Assembly: GCF_000237925.1 (NCBI RefSeq)
Contig: NC_031501.1
Location: 7,270,212-7,334,211 of the forward strand
Reading direction: 5' to 3'
Origin: Schistosoma mansoni
Taxonomy: Eukaryota > Platyhelminthes > Trematoda > Strigeidida > Schistosomatidae
Length of the DNA: 64,000 nt
In this document: positions 34,630 to 45,389 of the stretch, piece after piece
Layout of the letters: each line of letters opens with the position of its first letter
How positions within the stretch are numbered: position 1 is the first letter of the stretch
The notes under the pieces: model-generated
Told to the model about the DNA's origin: nothing
What the model saw: the letters and a program-made list of their open reading frames with translations, nothing else
The model's database searches: none
Made by a program: the position numbers and the translations under genes

Positions 34630-34870
34630 AACGTATCAGAATAGGGTTATGGAGATTGGTGGGTTTCATTGAGATAATGAACCAATCAATGTTAGACCAC
34701 AATTCAAAACCTCGAAAGACTGGTTAGCCGTTTCATCCTAGTATGGGATTCGTCAGCAGTGAGCATCCACGATCCCGAATACAGAAATAGAACCTAGGAC
34801 CTCCAATTTCGTGTGCGAACACTTAACCTCTAGACCATTGAGCCGGTATCCAATGGTATTAATGTTTAAT
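34630..34870 (-). mobile_element. Family A SINE, old
   Basis: Minus-oriented tail, ribozyme region, B-box complement (gaaatagaacctagg) and A box (ctctagaccattgagccgg). CTGACGA with stem II ATCC and GGAT is readable, followed by GAAA, but the GTC cleavage triplet is lost (cggctaac). Confidence 0.7.
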
Positions 34871-35034
34871 ATATTTATGTACTTGGGTTAGTTATGCTGT
34901 ATGATGTTAATATCAAAGTAGGTGAATTAACGTTTGAACTTGCAACTTTATGATTGAAAGTTGGGTGACTAAAGCAATAACTCCCATCCCTTCACTATTG
35001 AAAGGAGATTTTGATATCATTTCAACTTACAAAT

Positions 35035-35835
35035 TGATAAACTAGATAATTGTCAGTAGTGGAAATTACAACATGAACTATGATCAGTTTGGGACTCATC
35101 ATCAATTGAATATACCTCCATCTTATTATTGATGTTCACAATGAGACTCGAACCCAATATTCATGCACAATTTTAAACAACTAAACTTTATCCATTAGAG
35201 ATTACTGTGAATTGAAATTTCACAAGTATTCATTAACTAAAAAATCATATCACATTTACATTTACTTAGTATTGTTTGTTTGAATCTTCCTATTGATATT
35301 TAGGACTGTAACTGGTCAGTCTCTTATTGGCATATGTACATACTGTGAGTATTGCCTAAATTCACAAGCACTGTAAGCAAAGATGGATAGTAGCTAGCAG
35401 TGGATTCCAGTTTGACGCGCGTTTGGTCCTACTTGGGACTCGTCAGCTGGATGTACCTGCATCTCAAAGTTGATGTTCACTCTGGGACTCGAACCCAGTA
35501 CCTTTCACTTAAAACGCCATCGCTTTATCCACTCAGCTACTGAGTCCTGATAGCCACTTGCTTGTGCGATGGGGTGACGTTTAAATTCACTTAGTATTGC
35601 TTGTTTGAATCTTCCCATTGATGTTTAGGATTGCAACTGGTCAGTCTCTCATTGGCATATGTGCATACTGTGCATGTTGCCTCAATATTGCCTTAATTCA
35701 CAAGCATTATAAACAAAGAGTGAACATCAACTCTGAGATGCAGGTACATTCAGCTGACGAGTCTCAAATAGGACGAAACGCGCGTCAAACTGGATTCCAC
35801 CACTGCTAGCCACTATCCTCCATCTTTGCTTACAT
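35035..35835. mobile_element. Cluster of family B SINE copies
   Basis: Minus-oriented pieces at 35035-35200 (old), 35240-35610 (a ribozyme region plus most of a unit body) and 35595-35715 (a second unit body), then a plus-oriented 3' part at 35716-35830. The last has AGCTGACGAGTCTCAAATAG and GACGAAACGCGCGTCAAACTGG. Stem II has a mismatch, and the CAAA insertion follows the cleavage triplet. The arrangement is head-to-tail on one strand with an inverted piece at the end. Confidence 0.65.
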
Positions 35836-36351
35836 TTACATTTAGTTTACAAAAGTACATTTACATGTAATTATGTATATTTATGATGAAATACAGACTC
35901 TTTTTTTAAGATGTTCAACTTGATATATATAATTTCATAAATTAAAAAATCTACAAAAAAGCAAAGGCAAAACACACTTATAAAGGTCATGTACACTCGG
36001 AGACAACATAGTGACAGTATATGGACTAAATAGTTGAGGGAAATCAGACAAAACAATTGAATAATAAGGCAATATAACCATAAATTTTAAAAAAAAGAAA
36101 AGAATGAAACAAGAGAATCAGTCAGTCAGTCAGCTACAACGTAGGACTAGGCACATTTATGCATTGGTTCTCAACATGAACAATCTAAACAACTAATACT
36201 TTTATATTGATGAATGATGATGAAAGAATGATGTGAAAAAGGTGACCGGGTAAAGATGAAGTTCACTAACTCATTCAGTTGCTTTTCATCTATAAATGAT
36301 ACATAGTTAATATGATTTAATTCACAGAAAATTATTATGTTCATAAGTGTT

Positions 36352-39300
36352 TTAGGCATTTAATTCTAAACCAATGCCCATTTTTGTTAGATCTGGACCA
36401 TTGAAAACTCCACTTAGTGTTAATTGAAGACCTGTAATAGAATAGAAAGAGAGAAAGGAGATGTAAACAAACATAATTGTATATGAATATATAATCAACG
36501 TTTATTGCCCCCGAATGCCCTGGTACGACCGAGGGTGGGGAGAGTCTGCTCTCCCTTTCGAAATGCTGTCACATGGCCACACGTATACAACCACTGCTAA
36601 GGAAGTCCTACTCACTGCCTTCTTGCACCAGGGGTGTTCCTCGTATGTCGTATTACCATAAAATAACGATAAACGTAAGTTCCACAATAATGTAAACCAT
36701 CTTCCTATAAACTCATTTGCCTGGTACGTAAGTATGAGTCAAACTCTAAGTGCGATGTCTGATGTTTATTTATTTATTTGAACATATTAATATTGGTACA
36801 AAGGGGCATCAAATATATATGCGTCACACAAGTCACTTGATTTGTCTGTGGGCCATGATACTGCCTGGGTGCCCAGACCGGAAGAGGTGGTTTTCTTAGG
36901 CGGCCACAACCGGAGCCTTCGATCTAAAGATCTGATCCATAAGGCAGTTGAGCGACATTAGGAGATGCAATCACATAGTAGCCGGTGAATAACAATTGGT
37001 TTATACGTCATTTGTCTCCTTAGGATCCTGGAGCCCATGTTCACCATCGGTTTTAAATGAGGGTTCTCAAACTCCCCTGGATGGATCCTCCATATCCACC
37101 AAGCAGGTTAAAGCGCCGGACATTCGCTCTTCGTCCTCTCAACTTGGTAAACAACACTCCTGGTCTAAGAAGGCAGTGAGTAGGACTTCCCTAGCAGTGG
37201 TTGCGTACGCGTGGCCATGTGACAGCATTTCGAAAGGGAGAGCGAACTCTCCCCACCCTCGGCCGTACCAGGGCATTTGGGGGCCTGGCCAATTATATTA
37301 TCCGGTTGAGTGGAGTCTGAGCTTTGTAAAGTAAACTATTAGTGCCTCACCACTCTGAAGATTAGTAAAACATTTTGTGGGTAAACATGTTTATTTTATT
37401 CGAATTAAGATAGTATCATAGAGATAAGTATTTAAGTCGATGTACTTTAACTCACCTTTTGATAAATATGTCGTAAAAGCCAAACTGATCTGATTTAAAT
37501 GATCTAGTCTCAATTTCACAGAATGCTTTTTCTGATTATCTAATATATATTGTGATCCGACAGCCCAGACAGTTTCATCTGGAACACGTTTCCATGTAAT
37601 CTATGATTAATTAAAGAGTAAAAAGTTAGATGATTTAAAAGATATTATTTTTAAATAAAATTAACACCCATTAACCTTTGTGGAGTAAGGTGAGATATCA
37701 AGAGTTTTAAATGGAAATCGCAATTTTAAAGGTTCCTCACTTAATAAACGATGGTAATAGTAACATATATGTTCGCTCTATTGATAGTCTGTCCCTCTCT
37801 GATAATCTAGGAACTGTGTGTTATTTCCTAAAAGAGATTCTTTCTTATGTATGACTATAAAGTTACAAAAAAAACTGAAATAATCTTTCACTACATTCAG
37901 GTTACTTTTCTACTGATAATAAACTATTAATTCAGTAATAATCTAGGAAAAATGACATGAAGTAAACAACTAAATTGGAGGAAGAGACAGTTATTTCTCT
38001 TTGAATCCTTCAATACGGATGTACATCCAAATGGTGAGCCTCAAATAAGTCGAAATACTTGTCCTGGTTTACACTGCCAGACAGTAAATAATTTTACTGA
38101 AAAATTGTGACTGAGTGAAGAGATCGAGGCAATCCATCCACGAAGCACAAACCCCAAAATAGACTGATAAATTGCAGTCCTTAACAATATCGAGGAGGTC
38201 CAAACAAAAGCAAAGATTAGAACCTTGATTAAGAAGTAAGGATTGAAAACTGTCAAGCAAAACAATAAAAACGTTAAGGGAAAATAGTCAACTTGTGTCA
38301 TTAAAAAAACTAAAAAAATTTGAGATTATACTTACTGAACCTGCTATATATAGACGATCAGTTATACGCTGAAAGATGCTGGCTGAAAATTGTTTACCCC
38401 AATGTGTAATTAAACCATGAAAACTAAAATCTTGTACTGTGTAACCGACAGCAAAATTAGCTTTCTGTAAAATTTGATTTGTGCAATCCAATTTAACATC
38501 TGCACCAGCCAAATAGCCTTGGTAACTGATATTATGGAAAACAATTTGAAGATGCAAATACACGATTTAAATATAATAGGGAACTTAGCACACATAATGA
38601 ACGAATTAATGAATGACGCCATATAATTTTGGAGGTTTACAGAAATACGATACGAAGAAAAAATTGTGGGTACTTTTGAAGTCTTTTGACGAATTCTTGT
38701 GAATTAGCTATGCAGAATGGCAAGTTCCGCGAAGCCTGACTAAAAAACATCGTGAATTGAGTGAAGCTAGATGTGCATACCATTAGACTTGGTTTCAGTG
38801 CTCTACAGCCTGGGCATTCGCGCGTGAGACTGAGGTCTTGGGTTTGATTTCTGATTGAAGGGTCGTAGATGAGCACTGCTGACGAGTTTAATGCCACGAC
38901 GAAACGGCCGTCTGATGTTTTGAGGTTTTCAATAGTTGCATATCTCAGATTGGTTCGCTATTTCAACGATATATATATGCAGTTTAAAAACTCAAAGTGC
39001 CAATTATTAAGTCAAATTTTTGCATAATCTCAGTGAATATTTGGGAAACAAACGTGGTTAAGAGAACTAAAATAGTTAAGTACGTCAAACTTAGTATTCA
39101 GCTAGAAAGCTAAGTAGTTTGTGAACTAGAACTCAGAATAGTTGTTATCAGTGCACTAGAAGACGGGAAGAAAGCTACCAAACTCGTTTTTTCAAGGGTT
39201 TTTAAAAAACAAATGACCGTAGTTCCGAACTTACTTAATAACAAAGGATGGCGACAAATCAGGGATAGCAGACTTGAAGAACATTTCGACGTTAGAATTC

Positions 39301-39741
39301 ACATGCTTGTTTCGAAAAGAATTGACCAAGTTGGCATGAAAACAACTAAGTAGTTAGTCAATAAGAGTTTCCTACTTTTGAAAAGGATCGCGAGAAATTT
39401 GAAAAGTTTGCTTCAACCCGTCAACTAATTTGTCCTCAAATACTATTTCTCCATCAACTAGATTGTTGGAAGACCACTTTTTCGTCATGGTGAGACCATA
39501 TTGTGGAAAGGAAAACTTTTCTTGCAGGTCGAAATGTATCTGAGAAAATAATTAAATGTAAATATAACACTTAATGATGTTTATATACCTTATTTGGTTT
39601 AGGCCGATCACTAATATTGGCTTTAAATTCAATGTCATTTTTCTTTGTCGTGCAGTGAATATTATACAGTCCAAAATAAAACTTTTTAAAGAGTAGGTCT
39701 CGTGCATCTTTACCAAGATCCGAGAACGCAGGGGGAACCAT
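36352..39741 (-). CDS. VDAC: Mitochondrial porin, voltage-dependent anion channel (VDAC)
   Basis: Outer mitochondrial membrane beta-barrel that passes ATP, ADP and small anions. Six minus-strand exons: 39589-39741, 39376-39539, 39235-39345, 38336-38525, 37456-37600 and 36352-36431. All have GT/AG borders, all phases agree, and together they give 280 residues plus TAA; animal VDACs are about 283. The start is MVPPAFSDLGKDARDLLFKK, the classic N-terminal helix. Family landmarks follow in order: YGLTMTKKW in exon 2, YQGYLAGADVKLDC and FAVGYTVQDF in exon 4, and the C-terminal strand MGIGLELNA. Introns are 49, 30, 709, 735 and 1024 nt. The two tiny 5' introns are typical of schistosomes. Introns 3, 4 and 5 carry SINE or family C insertions. 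No frame damage seen. Confidence 0.95.
36500..36650 (+). mobile_element. Family C fragment in VDAC intron 5
   Basis: Starts cccccgaatgccctggtacg, runs through ctttcgaaatgctgtcacat to cctactcactgccttcttgc, then stops: a 5' portion only. It lies opposite in direction to the longer family C copy at 36760-37290 in the same intron. Confidence 0.65.
36758..37292 (-). mobile_element. Family C retroposon in VDAC intron 5
   Basis: Near full length. The minus-strand tail is tttatttatttatttgaa at 36762-36782 on the plus strand, and its start is at ccctcggccgtaccagggca. It is colinear with the 33.2-kb copy and lies in the same transcriptional direction as VDAC. Confidence 0.65.
38005..38210 (+). mobile_element. 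Old family B fragment in VDAC intron 4
   Basis: gatgtacatccaaatggtga, ataagtcgaaatacttgtcc, ggtttacactgcc, then a unit body (tcgaggcaatcc, cagtccttaacaat). The ribozyme is degenerate. Confidence 0.5.
38740..38965 (+). mobile_element. Old family A copy in VDAC intron 3
   Basis: gtgaattgagtgaagctaga, ggtcttgggtttgatttctg (B-box relic), then gagcactgCTGACGAG, ACGACGAAACGGCCGTCTG. The core bases and GTC are still intact, but stem II (gtttaatgccacgac) is weak. In VDAC transcripts it would be in antisense orientation. Confidence 0.55.
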
Positions 39742-39946
39742 AGTATACTAGAGAGTAACGCTTATACTGAATTTAGTACTTCAAACTTCAAGTGTATCAA
39801 CAGTTTTGGTTCGATAAAATTTGAGCTATCTTCCTATGTGAAATAATTGATTTATTTGCTCCCGTAATTTGATATTGAACGGTATTTGCATATTAACTAG
39901 CAGGATTAAGTTGCCATTTACAAAAACCTGATCTCAATATGTCCGT
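39742..39946. promoter_or_regulatory. VDAC upstream region
   Basis: The 205 bp between the VDAC ATG and the left inverted repeat of the 2.5-kb transposon. It must hold most of any proximal VDAC promoter. No TATA box at a usual distance is obvious, and I cannot define sites within it. Confidence 0.35.
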
Positions 39947-40063
39947 CCCAAACAACCAATAAAGGGGAAATAAAGGCGGACAAGGGGGAAATAAAGCGGA
40001 AAATGCATTGGAAAATAAGTCGTAAATAAAGGGGAAATGCACCAAAATGTCTGCTTTTTCGCC
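39947..40063. repeat. Left terminal inverted repeat of the 2.5-kb transposon
   Basis: Matches 42393-42485 inverted. It contains several AAATAAAG(C/G)GG direct sub-repeats that could serve as protein-binding sites at the transposon end. Confidence 0.75.
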
Positions 40064-40117
40064 TGTCCGAGGGAAATAAAGCGGAATTTCCCCTTTCTGT
40101 CGCTCTGTTTTTCAAAT

Positions 40118-40360
40118 GTCGCTAAATTTCCGATTTTTCCCCTAAATATCCGACGAATAGCCGACTTTTCCCCTAAATATCCGACGAATAACCGACTTTT
40201 CCCCTAAATATCCGACGAATAGCATACTTTTCACCCTAAATATCCGACGATTTGCCGATTTATACCCTAAATATCCGACGAATTCCCGACTTCTACCCTT
40301 AACATCCGACGACTTGCCGATTATTAGCCTAAATATCCGCTACATTGTCTACTTTTCCAC
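40118..40360. repeat. 31-bp minisatellite inside the transposon
   Basis: About seven diverging copies of a ~31-bp unit built on CCTAAATATCCGACGAAT and GCCGACTTTTCC. The left copies are nearly identical and the right ones are degraded. It lies directly internal to the left TIR and is absent near the right TIR. Confidence 0.8.
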
Positions 40361-40497
40361 TACATACACACTGATGCATTTACCGCAACCGCCTCCTGTG
40401 TTTGCTTTCATTCCCACAACACAGCACACGAATAATGTAAAGTACGTAAAATACGGTATAATTTCCAAACTTTTATTGAAAACAAAAAGTTCTTCAA

Positions 40498-40933
40498 TGT
40501 GTAGTGGAGTGCTTCGCTAATCGATCGTCTTGATAACCGTTATTATAACAATCTGAACGGTGTATAATATCAGAAGACAAAGGGAAACAGCAACTACATT
40601 TTTATTGACCAATAACATAGGCTAGAAGGCAGTGAGCACACTAGCAAATGTAAGTAAGCGAAGGAAAGATGACGCATAGTGGAGATGGCTGGGAAGCCAA
40701 CTCGATTTAAGCAAGCGTTAATCAACATTTATAGTCGGACAAAAATGAATGACAGACATGCGATGAATAAGATACGAAATGTGCATACACATGCGCTCAT
40801 ATAAAAAATATAGTCAAGGTCAATAAGCGAATAATTAACAAGATCAAAATATGACTCATAACATTATAGATGAATTGGCTTGTCCAGAAACTAGAATAAA
40901 CTATGTAAGTGTAATATAGTACACAACGTTACA
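40498..40933 (-). mobile_element. 3' LTR of a gypsy-like retrotransposon
   Basis: On the minus strand it begins TGTAACGTTGTGTACTATAT and ends CCACTACACA (TG...CA ends), 436 bp. It is immediately preceded by a purine-rich GTGGGGAGTAG, a polypurine tract, so this is a 3' LTR with some internal sequence upstream (to about 41040). Its 3' part is shared with the LTR-like copies at 12.6 and 54.9-55.9 kb. It is nested inside the DUF4806 transposon. Confidence 0.6.
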
Positions 40934-41348
40934 CTACTCCCCACAAATGTACAAAGTTATGAGCAGTTGGCAGATGGTAGAGTATCAATGCTCCTTATGT
41001 AATTGCCATTGTCACGGACCAGGCATTTCACATTGGACTATGGCGAGTAAGACAATTCTTGTGAATTCTAAAATGTGATGAAGAAAAACGTTACTAAATC
41101 TAGGAAACTTGTTTTGCACAACAAGGTACTTGAAGCTGAACTTACGGTTATATCCTTGAACACGAAAGACTCTACCTATAGATAATGCAAAAACAATAAT
41201 CACTTTAAAGCCGTACATGCGTGTTCTTTCTTCCGTCTATGACGCTTCTGTACTTTGTCTCTCATGTAGTGAAAATAACTTTGCGTCGCCATGTCATATA
41301 GTTTCGTAAGGTCTTTCTCGTTGACAGATGAAGACAGGAATCGATTAG

Positions 41349-41792
41349 TCAGTGCACCTGAAGTTTAAAAACCTTATTTATCTTACTTCGTACACAGCCG
41401 TAAAACCTGCACTTCTGAATCGCTCGTTTTGATGAAGTACCCAGTAACGTGAAATTAATGGCGATTTCAGGTTTCATGATGTAGGACAGAATATATCGCA
41501 TGGAGGTTTTAGGATCATCATCCATTAAACGTGTCAACATGGCCATCTGTAATAGGAATGAAGGATAAAAATCATGTTGTGTGCTTACAAATCTGTCCCT
41601 CACGTCTTTTTGCTCTAGACAAGCGTCCAAAGTTCCCAGTTCCTCTTTAGATGACAAAGGGAACTGTTGGCTGGATAGTCCACAGTCAAATTGACGCGGA
41701 TCTTCGCGGTCAGTGAACCTTGAGAGCACCAGCTTCATATTTGTATTCAGTTCACTCAAGCTTGCCAACATTTTAAGCTGCAAAGTATGCAT
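41349..41792 (-). CDS. DUF4806-like domain of the transposon protein
   Basis: The minus-strand block reads FPLSSKEELGTLDACLEQK and then RDRF, with a 42-nt GT...AG intron (41547-41588) that is a multiple of three and is also open. It continues DDDPKTSMRYILSYIM, PEIAINFTLLGTSSKRAIQK. The order (hydrophobic 'FPL..EEL..L...L', then 'R.IL..I....A.......G...K.A') is that of DUF4806, a domain found in many animal proteins of transposon origin. Function unknown; the domain is assumed to assist DNA binding or oligomerisation. The block starts near 41792 with no certain initiator, so it is probably a downstream exon of the frame starting at 42408. Confidence 0.55.
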   Translation of the reverse strand: MHTLQLKMLASLSELNTNMKLVLSRFTDREDPRQFDCGLSSQQFPLSSKEELGTLDACLEQKDVRDRFVSTQHDFYPSFLLQMAMLTRLMDDDPKTSMRYILSYIMKPEIAINFTLLGTSSKRAIQKCRFYGCVRSKINKVFKLQVH

Positions 41793-42054
41793 CCTTTCAA
41801 ATCGGAAAAATAGAACTAGATCGTAGGGATGACTTACTGAGCAATTAGATTTTTATCCTCGGACGTGGAGGGCGACGTGTCTAATTGTGTCGAACTGCTT
41901 AATAGACATGTCCAAATGAAAGATACTTACTTGGCAATGGGAGAGACAACGTTCTCAAACATCCGAAGTTTTGGATATTGGACGCGGCTATTCCCAGCCT
42001 GCATCTCTGCGACATCCATGTCCACGGAATTGTAAAGAAAACTTTCTTTACGTT

Positions 42055-42408
42055 TTAATGCACTTCTACGAAATGTAAATAAGATTGTTGAACTGACCCC
42101 TTTTGTTTATCTGTGTTTAAGGGCAACGTAGTTTCGTCGGGCGAAGAGTTCTCATTAGTAGCATAGCACACCTGCAACGCTGCCAACAATTCATTGGCTG
42201 ATTTGAGACTTTCTACAAGAAGCGATAATTTGCATGTCTGTAACCAACCGCATTTTTGAACAATACTGCACTTGAACATAGACCAATTTTCTTCAGGTAG
42301 GTCATTGTTTTGCAGATGAAGATCAATGTTCTCCCTCGGATACATACAGCGTTTTTCTCCAATCACCCAAAGCTCCGCTGCAGTTACGTGTAGGCGAAAA
42401 AGCGACAT
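42055..42408 (-). CDS. Putative first exon of the transposon protein
   Basis: ATG at 42408 lies inside the right TIR and reads MSLFRLHVTAAELWVIGEK, continuing RCMYPRENIDLHLQNNDLPE and EENWSMFKCSIVQKCGWLQ. A GTGTGC donor-like site follows NELLAALQ at about 42172, so the coding exon probably ends there and the rest of the frame is read-through. It is on the same strand as, and upstream of, the DUF4806 block. No domain recognised in it; the two conserved-looking Cys/Trp pairs suggest a folded module. Confidence 0.5.
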   Translation of the reverse strand: MSLFRLHVTAAELWVIGEKRCMYPRENIDLHLQNNDLPEENWSMFKCSIVQKCGWLQTCKLSLLVESLKSANELLAALQVCYATNENSSPDETTLPLNTDKQKGSVQQSYLHFVEVH

Positions 42409-42485
42409 TTCCCCTTTATTTACGCTTTCATCCGCTTTATTTCCCCTTTGCTCGCCTTTATTTCCCCTTTATTGGTTGTTTGGGG
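42393..42485. repeat. Right terminal inverted repeat of the 2.5-kb transposon
   Basis: Inverted match of 39947-40063, with the same AAATAAAG(C/G)GG sub-repeats. It contains the likely start codon of the element's gene. Confidence 0.75.
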
Positions 42486-42639
42486 TAATATCCTTTCTTC
42501 CCATTATCATAAATATAACTTTGACTGTATTAAAGGAACAGGATATCCCGGTCCTTAGATTAGGGTAGACAGGACCATCTGGTTATCTGGTCAGTCAGTT
42601 TCTATGTAGTACAATATTAGTTAGATAGGTATACCTTTC

Positions 42640-42965
42640 CAGAGTACTGTCTAGTAAGGTTGACACCAGAAGCTTAGCAATAAAAGCAGGTCACAGTTCA
42701 GCGCAGAACACTAGTATAACTTCAAAATAATCCAGCTTGTACAATTCCCCAGAACCATCGCAGCTAATAACTAGATAAATCATCATTGTAGGTGGTCTGT
42801 GTCGAAGATTGAGGGACGTACCATAGTTGGACGGGAATGGAGTTGCATGGGCAGTGGGATGTCACTGAACTCTGGCCAAATCATCCAGCAGTTGGATTAC
42901 TGAATATTGAACAGATCATCGTTCCCTATCAAAGTCAAGAACAACCAACGCGTATCAGTTAATCA
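42640..42965 (-). repeat. Unclassified dispersed repeat, copy 1
   Basis: Shares ggccaaatcatccagcagtt, ggattactgaatattgaaca and gatcatcgttccct with the reverse complement of 63850-63960. The rest (tcacagttcagcgcagaaca, gattgagggacgtacc) extends beyond the other copy. No coding frame. Confidence 0.55.
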
Positions 42966-45385
42966 TACTCCATGGACTGGCCCATGTGGTGGTGGTCTCA
43001 GTAACATCTCTGTACTCATTCTTACTAATATATATATGTAATAACGTCCTCCAAGTTATACAGTCTTCGAAGCAGCCACAGTACTTTGATACATTGAAGG
43101 GGTAATCCACGTTAGGTGCTGACCGTGAGGTGTGACTTCGAAGTTGGCTGGTTCGTCATACCATTCGCATCTAACTCGAGTAGGCCCCCAATCATTCGAC
43201 AGAGATTTTCACCGTTGATGATCTACAAGTGGGTACAAGAAATCGAGTGCCACCTCTGCTGCATGGACCAGTCCATAGAGTGCAATCGATTGATCCTTGT
43301 TGTTCGACGTTGGTGAGGATCGGTAAACTGTTTGACGCCCAGTCACTTGACTGACAAGTGTTTTGGCTAAGGCTGGATGGTATTTCACAAGTACTATAGA
43401 AAGGTAGATTCACGTGCTTCCACCGAGAGAGATATAGCTTGGTAGGGACAAAGGCAAATTATGCACTCGCCCGGTCGGCAAAAGTGATCCCTAATTTGAC
43501 CAAAACACATGCGCAGAACTGTTGCACAACTATTACAAACCGACGGTACGTAGAGAAAACTACGGATTGATAATGAGTAACCACTACTCAGTATTCTGGA
43601 ACATGTGCGTTGTATGTAAAATAAACTTTTCAATCGAGTCTCTTTTCAAGTCCACACCAAACATTCTCCCTAAAAAGCAGCTGACATGAGAATCACAAGG
43701 GTTTCAGAATAGGTGATTTCAGAAACCAGTTCTATGGAACGGTGTAAGGGGTTTTGGGGGAGTCTTACAACTACTCCAACAAACTTCTACATAGATAAAT
43801 CTACAGCCTAATTTCAAGGCATACATTCAGCGGTGGACAGAAAAAAACTGGTGGTATCTCTTGACAAAGTTATTCTTAACAATGCCGAGCCCAAGACAAT
43901 AAACAGTGAAGGAAAAAAATTCTGACTTTCAGCATAAATCCCTAAAGCTCTTAGTATTCCACTGTCAAGTAGAAATTTATTAGAAAATCAAGGCGCTTTT
44001 AAAATTATAGTCCAGTCCGGCATTGATACATTTATCTTCGGCGTTATAATAATATAACTTATACTAAAATGGTAAATTCGTCATGTTGTGACTTCTTAAT
44101 TTGCAAGAACCTGCATGGAAGACACATCATTGTCTATACTTACTCGTCCTATGGTGACAGTCAGTAATATGGTGTTCAGTACTCCTGAAGAACACCTTTT
44201 GTCTGGGGACAAAATACTATATTTAAGTTGAAAGGGTTAGAGTTACACAAAATGACCACGCTTGCAAAGCCGAGTCATGCCATACCGGTCAACCTTTTCC
44301 CCGTTCGTCATCGCTAATCATCTCCTAGAGTTACTTGTTGAATGTAAGTTTTCTTAGTAATTAAACGCCTATCTTCGAATATAGTGGGGTTGGGATCCAA
44401 TAACACTACATTACTCTGTCACCAGAATCAACATAACGTTGGTCCGATACCAAATCTAGTGGGATAATCGCGCGTCAGAGGTTACCAAGAGAATAATACG
44501 AATCCTCTGGGTATTGATAAGCTGAAGGATAATCAAAAAGAAGGCGACAGTAACTAGCAGGAAAATAGTGTATTAATTCCAACATTTTATCTGACTCTTA
44601 ACACTCACAAAATGAAAATCGACGTGAAGATAACTTAAGCGTTAAACATAGTGGGACTATTATAATGAAAAACGATTCAGTCCAGAGATATTTCAACAAG
44701 TCACAATATGTATAACAATCACCGATGGTTAGGAGTTTAACATATGGGCAGTTCAAATATTTCGTGCGCATAATGAGAAAAACAACCAATATTGTAGAAA
44801 TGTTAATGCTGGTATTATTTTTGGTTGAAGTTAGAAAGTCAGGTAACATTTATGTCGGTATGTCGTCCGTATGACTTAGTTTCCAAGTGCATTTGCGACA
44901 GTAGGTTAACTGAGGAAACAAAAGGACGACCGTTGAGAGGAAGGATTTCAACGTTTTGATGGAGTTTATGCTGGAGATGTTTTTCAGAAGAACGATTAAA
45001 GCTCTATGATCAAACCATCCAGCTCGGAGAACAAACTCCATCAAATTCATCCACCTGAGCTACAAATCTTCATCATCTCAAGGATTCCAACTATTGTTCC
45101 AGTTAGCTTTTCGAATGTAATACGGTTTATTTAGTCAGAAGGGGACTTTCTCAACTCCATTATTGCTTAACCGTGGTAGGATTTAATAACGCTAATAATA
45201 CATATGAATTGCCTTACGATAATCCTTTCAATACATGAAGACAATGACAGTCGTGTGAATTTCGGGCAGATAGCTAACAGTAGTTTATATATTTATGCTT
45301 ACCGGTTGATAGAGTATACAAGTTAATGGCAAGTATCAAATTTGGTAAAAAGCAGAAATCGACTGATTTGAAATGGGGTAAATAT
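42966..45385. other. No assigned gene; GC-richer repeat-like patches
   Basis: 43080-43480 (gaggtgtgacttcgaagttg, ctcgcccggtcggcaaaagt) and 44840-45060 (ggacgaccgttgagaggaag, cagctcggagaacaaactcc) are less AT-rich than the surroundings and look like transposon fragments, but I cannot name them. The open frames within are short and lack motifs. Confidence 0.35.
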
Positions 45386-45389
45386 AAGT

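Larger units (their letters stand above)
39947..42485 (-). mobile_element. DNA transposon with long TIRs and DUF4806-like protein
   Basis: The left end CCCAAACAACCAATAAAGGG and right end (its inverted copy, reading (C)CCCAAACAACC...) match over about 95-115 bp with small indels: 39947-40063 against 42393-42485. Both contain repeated GGGGAAATAAAG(C/G)GG motifs and a TTTTTCGCC block. Between them lie a 31-bp minisatellite, an inserted LTR remnant, and two minus-strand coding blocks (41349-41792 and 42055-42408). No clear target-site duplication is visible (flanks atatgtccgt and taatatcctt), so the superfamily is undetermined. No transposase catalytic domain recognised. Confidence 0.7.

Noticed and set aside
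40118-40360. CRISPR-like array
   Set aside because: The repeats are contiguous ~31-bp units without unique spacers, in a eukaryotic transposon. It is a minisatellite.
42326-42568. 80-codon plus-strand ORF rich in Phe, Pro and Leu
   Set aside because: It is the antisense reading of the right TIR repeats (CCCCTTTATT) and of the first exon of the transposon gene.
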